This document shows, in pieces, positions 58,775 to 64,000 of a stretch of 64,000 nucleotides of DNA; position 1 is the first letter of the stretch, and every line of letters starts with the position of its first letter. The notes beneath the pieces were generated by a model. It had not been told where the DNA came from. It made no database searches and saw nothing but the letters and a program-made list of their open reading frames with translations. Source of the DNA: Bacteroidota bacterium (GTDB lineage Bacteria > Bacteroidota > Bacteroidia > Chitinophagales > Chitinophagaceae); NCBI GenBank assembly GCA_023433345.1, contig JAEZDA010000032.1, positions 17,103 to 81,102 of the forward strand. Direction: 5' to 3'. The position numbers and the translations under genes were made by a program.

Positions 58775-59425
58775 TTAAGAGAGCGGGTCATGAAATTTTA
58801 TTGGCTTCGCAGGAATGCCAACGGCCGTACAGTTTTCAGGAAGAGTTTTTGAAACCACGGCACCAGCTCCAACTATTGTGTTCTCCCCGATCTCCAACTG
58901 GTTGATGATTTTGGCGCCGGTGCCCACATAAACGGCTTTGCGGATCGCCACTTCTCCTGAAATATTCACACCTGGCATAAAGGAACAGAAATCTTCAATG
59001 ATCGTATCATGGCCGACGGTACATGCAAGGTTCAAGATGATGTGATCGCCAAGTTGAAGATCAACTGTAAGAATGTTGCCGGCGCAAATTATACAACCAT
59101 CACCGATAGTGACATTGGAGGCTCCTTTCAACACCCCGGGATGGATGAGGCTTGGGAAGTTAATATTGCTGTTATTTATCCGGGAAACGATCTTTCTTTT
59201 TACAGTTGGGCTGCCAATTGCAATTACAATACTTAACTCATCGGGATATTGATTAAGTTCCTCCATTCCGCCCAATTGTAAATCACCATCTACTGTCGTA
59301 TTCGAAAAATCATCAGAAAAATATCCAACGAATTTCCAGATCTGCTGGCTTTCATTGATTTGATCGATCAACATTTTCACCTCGCGGCCGAACCCGCCTG
59401 CTCCGAATATGGCAATATTTTTCAT
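58775..59425 (-). CDS. Sugar O/N-acetyltransferase, PglD-like
   Basis: A 216-aa acetyltransferase with an N-terminal small Rossmann part (IAIFGAGGFGREVKMLID, about 4-21) that binds the UDP sugar and a left-handed beta-helix of hexapeptide repeats (about 95-205). The catalytic His is in CTVGHDTIIED (near 136-146). These features match PglD, which acetylates UDP-4-amino-sugar to UDP-diNAcBac. ATG at 59425 begins the conserved MKNIAIFGAGG; the longer frame to 59491 overlaps the sugar transferase. It starts 10 nt after that gene's stop. Confidence 0.9.
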   Translation of the reverse strand: MKNIAIFGAGGFGREVKMLIDQINESQQIWKFVGYFSDDFSNTTVDGDLQLGGMEELNQYPDELSIVIAIGSPTVKRKIVSRINNSNINFPSLIHPGVLKGASNVTIGDGCIICAGNILTVDLQLGDHIILNLACTVGHDTIIEDFCSFMPGVNISGEVAIRKAVYVGTGAKIINQLEIGENTIVGAGAVVSKTLPENCTAVGIPAKPIKFHDPLS

Positions 59426-59435
59426 CTCTAAATTT

Positions 59436-60041
59436 TTAGTTATTTCCGTTAAAAGCCTCAATTGTAGCCTGTCCTTCCTGGCTGATATCACTTCCGGAAA
59501 TCACTTTATTGAATGTTCTTACAATTATACGAAGGTCTGTAGTGAAACTGATATTTTCAACATACCATAGGTCGAGTTCGAACTTTCGCTTCCAGGTTAT
59601 CGCGTTTCTTCCGTTCACCTGTGCCCAGCCCGTTATGCCTGGCTTTACCAGATGACGTCTTTTCTGCTCTGTTGAGTAAAGTGGAAGATAGGAAATCAGC
59701 AGGGGTCGTGGGCCTACGAGGCTCATATCGCCTTTAAGCACATTGATCAATTGAGGGATCTCATCCAGGCTGGTCTTCCGCAATAATTTTCCAAAGGCTG
59801 TAAGCCTTTCGGCGTCAGGCAATAGATTTCCATTTTCGTCTTCCCGGTCTGTCATGGTACGAAACTTCAGCACCATAAATATTCTTTCGTGCAGGCCTAC
59901 CCGTTGTTGCATGAACCAGATCCTCTTATGCCCGGTAAGCTTTAACAGAACGATTATGATTAAAATAACCGGAAGTGCAACAACAAGTGCCGATGCCGAT
60001 ATCAGTATATCAATAAGTGGTTTAAAAAAGTGCCTGTACAA
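59436..60041 (-). CDS. Phosphoglycosyl transferase, PglC-like
   Basis: Membrane enzyme that loads a phospho-sugar onto undecaprenyl phosphate. It has one N-terminal hydrophobic re-entrant helix (about 10-35) and the conserved VLKFRTMTDREDENG (about 57-71), LRKTSLDEIPQLINVLKGDM (about 87-106), LVGPRPLLISYLPLY (about 108-122) and KPGITGWAQVNGRNAI (about 132-147) segments. The end GSDISQEGQATIEAFNG is characteristic of PglC, and the 201-aa length matches it. It lies 4 nt after the GT4 gene, supporting a bacillosamine-type lipid-linked glycan. Confidence 0.92.
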   Translation of the reverse strand: MYRHFFKPLIDILISASALVVALPVILIIIVLLKLTGHKRIWFMQQRVGLHERIFMVLKFRTMTDREDENGNLLPDAERLTAFGKLLRKTSLDEIPQLINVLKGDMSLVGPRPLLISYLPLYSTEQKRRHLVKPGITGWAQVNGRNAITWKRKFELDLWYVENISFTTDLRIIVRTFNKVISGSDISQEGQATIEAFNGNN

Positions 60042-60045
60042 ATTT

Positions 60046-61221
60046 TTACGCCGTTTTTAATAGTTGTGTGTATCTATCTAAAATTATATTCCACAATGCT
60101 TTCTGGTCAAACCTTTGTAAAATGCTATTTTTTGTGTTGGCAGTTATTGCATCCCGGAAACCTGCTTCGCTCCTTACTTTTATCATGGCATCAAGCAGTG
60201 CTGGTTGGTTTTTTGGCGGAACCAACAAACCTGTTTTACCATGATCTACAATTTCATTGCAGCCGTTTATATCAGAAAGTATCAGCGAGCAGCCCATTAA
60301 TGCAGCCTGCATAGGCACATTAGGAAAGCCTTCCCTGTAACTGGGAAACACAAGCACTTCTGCTGCAGAAAGGAAAGGTCGCACATCATTAATGAAGCCC
60401 CACTTTTTTACTGCACCATGCGAATTCAGAATATTCGAAGCGGCCGTGCTCAGAGGATCAAGCTCCGGCTCTTCCTTTCCTAAAAGCCAAAGCCTGTCCT
60501 CGGGAAATTTTTCCGAAAGGATGCTGAATGATGTTAAAAGTTCTTCCAGCCCTTTGTCTTTAACTAACCTCCCGATAAATATCCATACCAAACCGCCGGC
60601 GGGAATATTTTCGTTTGCGCGTAACCGTTGTGCATCCTTTAAAATGGTTTCGTTCACTGAAAAATAAGAGGTATCGATCCCATTGCTTGATCCGCTGCCA
60701 AGCACTTCCATTTTATTTTTCCCGATATTATTTTCAAGCAAAAATTCTTTTTGCCGTGCTGAATTGGCGAATACCCTTGTGGCTGCAAGAAATGTAAGCT
60801 TCTCCACAAACTTTAAGATCTTCCTCAGCAGGCCAGTCGTTTCCATCCATGGCAAACCGGCTATCGTATGCAACCTTACAGGCACACCCGCCAACTTCGC
60901 TGCCCACATACCAATCAAGCCGGCCTTCGGCGTATGGGTGTGCACAATGTCGGGTTTGATCCTTTTCATCAGCTTCGTGAGCAGCCAGAGGCATTTCAGA
61001 TCTTTTACAGGGCTGATAGTTCTTGTGAACGGAATAATAAAATGAGGCGCATCTTCCTGTTGCTTCAGTGCTTCAACTTCGTCGCCATCACTGCTTACCA
61101 TCACTACATCAAAACCATGCTCCTTCATAAAGCGACCCTGGCCCCGAAGCAACACCTGCATTGAGGCAGGGATCGTGGTAATTCGCATCAAAACCGGTCT
61201 TTCCCTTTTTTGATTTCTCAT
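60046..61221 (-). CDS. Family 4 glycosyltransferase, PglA-like
   Basis: GT-B-fold retaining glycosyltransferase of 391 aa. N-terminal domain motifs include RGQGRFMKEHGFDVVMVSS (about 27-45) and DIVHTHTPKAGLIG (about 90-103); the C-terminal domain has WIFIGRLVKDKGLEELL (about 224-240) and the E-x7-E-like VFPSYREGFPNVPMQAALMG (about 303-322). It likely adds the second sugar to the lipid-linked primer made by the PglC-like enzyme. Overlaps the deacetylase gene by 4 nt. Confidence 0.9.
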   Translation of the reverse strand: MRNQKRERPVLMRITTIPASMQVLLRGQGRFMKEHGFDVVMVSSDGDEVEALKQQEDAPHFIIPFTRTISPVKDLKCLWLLTKLMKRIKPDIVHTHTPKAGLIGMWAAKLAGVPVRLHTIAGLPWMETTGLLRKILKFVEKLTFLAATRVFANSARQKEFLLENNIGKNKMEVLGSGSSNGIDTSYFSVNETILKDAQRLRANENIPAGGLVWIFIGRLVKDKGLEELLTSFSILSEKFPEDRLWLLGKEEPELDPLSTAASNILNSHGAVKKWGFINDVRPFLSAAEVLVFPSYREGFPNVPMQAALMGCSLILSDINGCNEIVDHGKTGLLVPPKNQPALLDAMIKVRSEAGFRDAITANTKNSILQRFDQKALWNIILDRYTQLLKTA

Positions 61222-62201
61222 CTGTTCAATAACAATTGTGTGATCTCACCCATGGACAGAGATTCAAATCCGTATCTCTTCCTGAGCATGGTGTAATGAT
61301 CAATTATCTGTTCAAGTTCATGCATGCATTCACGCGGATGATACCCGAAATTATGCGGATGCCACCACAGATGATAGTAGGCTTTATTTTTGGCAGCTTC
61401 TGTCATTTCATTAAGAATGCGACGGAGCTTGAGCGTGTTTTGAATCCTATATTTCGGTTGCCAGGGCCTGTACAACCTTGTTGAAGGCAATAGTAGTGGA
61501 AGCCCTGAACCAATATCAATATCTTTAAGATATACAGGCTTTATTGGTTGCATCTTAATATATGCATCGCCTGCGCGGAAGAATTTTTCCCTGAAGGTGG
61601 ATCCGGTTCCGTAACGCCAATACCAAATATTCGGACTTGATCTTACTGCTTCAATACCTACATCGGCACAAACAGAAAGATAGTCGCGATTGAATTGATT
61701 TCGTGGAAATACAAGTGATTTAATAACTTTTCCCTTTTCCCTGGCAAGATCAACAGCCATACGAAGATCGGCATGAAACTGTTCCTTGGTTTGACCCGGC
61801 TCGAGGCAGAAATAGTGCGCATAGGTGTGTGTAGCAACTTCCTGAAACTTCGTTGCAGAAACCTTTTCAACCAGGTCGGGAGCAAAATGGAAGGGATCGT
61901 TTTCGCCTTTAAATCCATGATCAGTTATCCAGTCGTATGCAGAAGCGATCCTGTTTGAAAAGGTTGGTATCAGCCCGGGTTTATTTTCCTGCCATTCTGT
62001 AACGCTTTTGCGATAAAGCATTCCAACAATGGCCCAGGTAACATGAACTTCATTGGATGCAAACAGGTCAAGCTTTTCCGGAATCAGCTTTCGGGTGTTA
62101 CGGAAATATTGTTGCTCTGATTCGTTCAATAACATTCTTTCAAAACAACCCCAATGCAATTCAAAGTCGAGCGATATGCAAAAAACTCCAGGATAATTCA
62201 T
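61218..62201 (-). CDS. Polysaccharide deacetylase-family protein
   Basis: A 327-aa NodB-like carbohydrate esterase-type protein. The early FCISLDFELHWG motif (about 7-18) gives the metal-binding Asp, and EVATHTYAHYFC (about 119-130) the two His ligands. The later YYHLWWHPHNFGYHP segment (about 288-302) gives the catalytic-base region. No signal peptide is seen, so it may act in the cytosol. It overlaps the GT4 start by 4 nt and is 18 nt downstream of the polymerase-like gene. Confidence 0.85.
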   Translation of the reverse strand: MNYPGVFCISLDFELHWGCFERMLLNESEQQYFRNTRKLIPEKLDLFASNEVHVTWAIVGMLYRKSVTEWQENKPGLIPTFSNRIASAYDWITDHGFKGENDPFHFAPDLVEKVSATKFQEVATHTYAHYFCLEPGQTKEQFHADLRMAVDLAREKGKVIKSLVFPRNQFNRDYLSVCADVGIEAVRSSPNIWYWRYGTGSTFREKFFRAGDAYIKMQPIKPVYLKDIDIGSGLPLLLPSTRLYRPWQPKYRIQNTLKLRRILNEMTEAAKNKAYYHLWWHPHNFGYHPRECMHELEQIIDHYTMLRKRYGFESLSMGEITQLLLNR

Positions 62202-62219
62202 AATTATTTTGAGCCCGGC

Positions 62220-63380
62220 TTATTTCATCACCAATCGATTCTGTATCGTTGTGCTGAAGCTCGCCGCTTTTAAGAAAAGTATAAAAAAGAATGGCATCAA
62301 TTGAGCCTTCTGCCGTATAGCGATGCCAAGGTTCCCGGTAACCTGGGCTAATGCAAGGGAACCGAAAAGAAAAAATACGAGGCAAATTCTGTAATAACCA
62401 TTCCAATCGCCCCAGGCTACAAAGGCTCTCTTTATTACGATGGCAAACATAAATATGTATGCAAGGTTTTCGAAAGACACAAGTATGCCCATTATTCCTT
62501 GCCCATCAATGAACAAGGGCCGGAACCAGAATGTGAACATTTTCATGGGAAGACTATAGTCCTGCAGATTAACTCCTGAAGTAGATTTCCCAAGTTCAGA
62601 AGCCCGATGCTGAAGAACATCGGAATTTAAAACGTTGAAACTTTCTATTTCGGTAAACTCTGCAACATCATCACTAATATAAAAGAACACCACCGCCGCC
62701 ACGATAAATATAAGCCACCGCAAATAATTCTTTATTCCTGAACTCGTAATAAGCAACACAAGCATGATACTGAGAATGGCAGTAAACAAAATATGAGGCC
62801 GCACCATAAATGTAAGGAAGCCGCCAAGGAGAAGAGTTATGTATCTCCGGTTAAACCTGCTTAAGCCAAGGGCAAATAGAGACAGCCCGAATAAAATGAC
62901 GCTTCCTTTTCCTAAAGATGAAGACCAGAAATGAAGGTTAGGCAAAAGAAAAACAATCTCAACCAAAGTAAGTTTACCCCAAACTGCGGGCAACTTCACG
63001 TTCTCTTTAGCAGCAAAATAAAAGAGCAAAATGCCTAAATAACCGAAGTAGGAGAAAATTATCATTGCTGATAAATAGCCCAGGTTAAAAAGATAGGTGA
63101 AAGGCCATGCAAGGAAATAAATAAAAGTTGTTGATGTGCCCCAGAGCGAGAACCAGTCTTTTGTAGTGGAAGACACAACGTAATATTGCACCGAATCGCT
63201 GGCCGTGGCAGCTGCATAAAGTGTGTAAACAGTGCACAGAATTGCATGTACCACAAATAATACCCACAGGTAACTTTCAGAGAGCACGTTGTACTTCTGT
63301 ACAAACACTTTCACGAGAAAAGTGTTGATGAAAATTATCAATATGGTTACCAATACAGCATCCATGTCAGAAGAGTTCAA
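62220..63380 (-). CDS. Polytopic membrane protein, possible O-antigen/EPS polymerase
   Basis: A 386-aa protein with about ten predicted membrane helices and a larger extracytosolic loop (about 240-285). The general form, and its place in a glycan cluster between a deacetylase and a GNAT, suggest a Wzy/EpsG-like polymerase. There is no strong sequence motif for that family. Its start overlaps the end of the upstream GNAT gene by 14 nt. Confidence 0.7.
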   Translation of the reverse strand: MNSSDMDAVLVTILIIFINTFLVKVFVQKYNVLSESYLWVLFVVHAILCTVYTLYAAATASDSVQYYVVSSTTKDWFSLWGTSTTFIYFLAWPFTYLFNLGYLSAMIIFSYFGYLGILLFYFAAKENVKLPAVWGKLTLVEIVFLLPNLHFWSSSLGKGSVILFGLSLFALGLSRFNRRYITLLLGGFLTFMVRPHILFTAILSIMLVLLITSSGIKNYLRWLIFIVAAVVFFYISDDVAEFTEIESFNVLNSDVLQHRASELGKSTSGVNLQDYSLPMKMFTFWFRPLFIDGQGIMGILVSFENLAYIFMFAIVIKRAFVAWGDWNGYYRICLVFFLFGSLALAQVTGNLGIAIRQKAQLMPFFFILFLKAASFSTTIQNRLVMK

Positions 63381-64000
63381 GGGAGCCTATTGAAGGCCGC
63401 CAGCTTTGGAAGTTCTCAAAATGATGCAGGTCAGTTAAACTAAGTTCACGAATTGTTGTTATTGGTCCTTTGCGAAAAGGTCCGTAGAATCCTGCCTTTG
63501 TTGAAATTAATGGAGTGGGTGCGCAGCTTATCATCACCGGCCTGAATTTCCTGGCGAGATCTTTCAAATTTTTTTTCAACTCCTTCTCTCCCTCTTTGTT
63601 TACCGCCCACATTTCACATATCCGCAATTCGCAAAAACCTTTGAGATTCTTCAAGCGGAAGATAATGCCGAATTTGCCGGCTACTGCAATTCCGCCATAC
63701 TTCACCACCGGGCAATCTGCATAACGCCATTTAATGTAGTCATGAGAAAGAGGCGTGTGATAAAAGTTATCTGATCCCGGAAAACTGTATTCATTCTGCA
63801 ATTCGGTTGCCGCAGTATTGATATTATAATGACTGATAAACTTTGAGATCCTTTCTTCAGAATACCGGGCTGGCAACAGGCTTCCGGGCTTAAACAAAAG
63901 CGGCATGCGACCGGCGTCTTTCCATCCCATTTTAAGATAACCGGGACGGCTGCTCGTATTCGGCGAATTGAAGACGAGGCTAATCCCTTCAGCCTTGCAA
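63367..64000 (-). CDS. GNAT-family protein of the glycan cluster, 5' end outside the window
   Basis: The frame is open to the right edge, so the start lies beyond 64000 (an internal ATG at 63930 is not the start). The visible C-terminal part of about 211 aa includes FNSPNTSSRPGYLKMGW, the usual PN-x-x-S-x-x-G-Y-x-x-x-GW motif of polysaccharide-cluster acetyltransferases, a DYIKWRYADCPVVKYGGIAV-type segment, and an end rich in short beta strands. It probably acetylates an amino sugar. It overlaps the polymerase-like gene by 14 nt. Confidence 0.8.
   Translation of the reverse strand, partial: CKAEGISLVFNSPNTSSRPGYLKMGWKDAGRMPLLFKPGSLLPARYSEERISKFISHYNINTAATELQNEYSFPGSDNFYHTPLSHDYIKWRYADCPVVKYGGIAVAGKFGIIFRLKNLKGFCELRICEMWAVNKEGEKELKKNLKDLARKFRPVMISCAPTPLISTKAGFYGPFRKGPITTIRELSLTDLHHFENFQSWRPSIGSLELF

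Overview
The window looks like a chromosomal segment from a member of the Bacteroidota, most likely of the Chitinophagaceae type. This assignment is inferred from gene content and expression signals, not from a database search. Supporting signs are the type IX secretion parts (an SprE/PorW-like TPR protein and an OmpA-propeller/PorP-SprF pair), a putative porin of the Bacteroidota type, DUF3810, bacillithiol synthesis (bshC), almost no Shine-Dalgarno sequences, and many promoters of the Bacteroidota form TTTG - about 19 nt - TAnnTTTG. Genes are densely packed on both strands. I see no insertion sequence, prophage, CRISPR array or broken housekeeping gene.

Layout. 1-9.1 kb: end of a TonB-type energy transducer, folC, a Nudix hydrolase, a YfiT/DinB-like protein, an FKBP isomerase, an ABC ATPase with fbp, an aspartate kinase, an L,D-transpeptidase and hppD. 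9.2-16.4 kb: purK and purE, separated by a complete RND efflux operon (adaptor, pump, TolC-like channel). 16.5-20 kb: a pair of exported M16 peptidases, the second lacking the zinc motif and carrying an extra C-terminal domain. 20.1-23.1 kb: bshC and rimO on the minus strand. 23.2-26.3 kb: an unrecognised three-gene operon (class I glutamine-amidotransferase-like protein, ATP-grasp-like protein, CHAD-like helical protein). 26.3-31 kb: putative porin, purine nucleoside phosphorylase, sucC and a GNAT. 31-38.6 kb: PBP1a and the SprE-like protein on the minus strand, then a membrane stub resembling an M23 peptidase N-terminus, bactofilin, two AtpZ/AtpI-like proteins and an SprT-like protein.

38.6-42.7 kb: a Xre-RES toxin-antitoxin pair with its own promoter, three tRNA genes (Leu-GAG, Gly-GCC, Leu-UAA), a histidine kinase and a GT2 glycosyltransferase. 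42.7-46.2 kb is the least conserved-looking stretch: about 700 nt with no gene, a secreted protein of unknown family, a permuted-papain-like protein, a DUF2130 protein and a small membrane protein. 46.2-52.7 kb: a phosphopantetheinyl transferase, dcd, DUF3810, the DUF177-rpmF-plsX cluster, and then an exported Ppx/GppA-like protein followed by an anchored coiled-coil protein. 52.8-55.6 kb: the OmpA/PorP pair. 55.6-64 kb: a minus-strand surface-glycan cluster whose PglF/PglE/PglD/PglC-like genes form a credible route to a bacillosamine-type, lipid-linked sugar, with a GT4, a polysaccharide deacetylase, a polymerase-like membrane protein and a GNAT that runs off the window.

Main points for follow-up: the amidotransferase/ATP-grasp/CHAD operon; the exported Ppx/GppA-fold protein; the secreted protein next to a papain-like protein; and the catalytically empty M23-like stub next to bactofilin.
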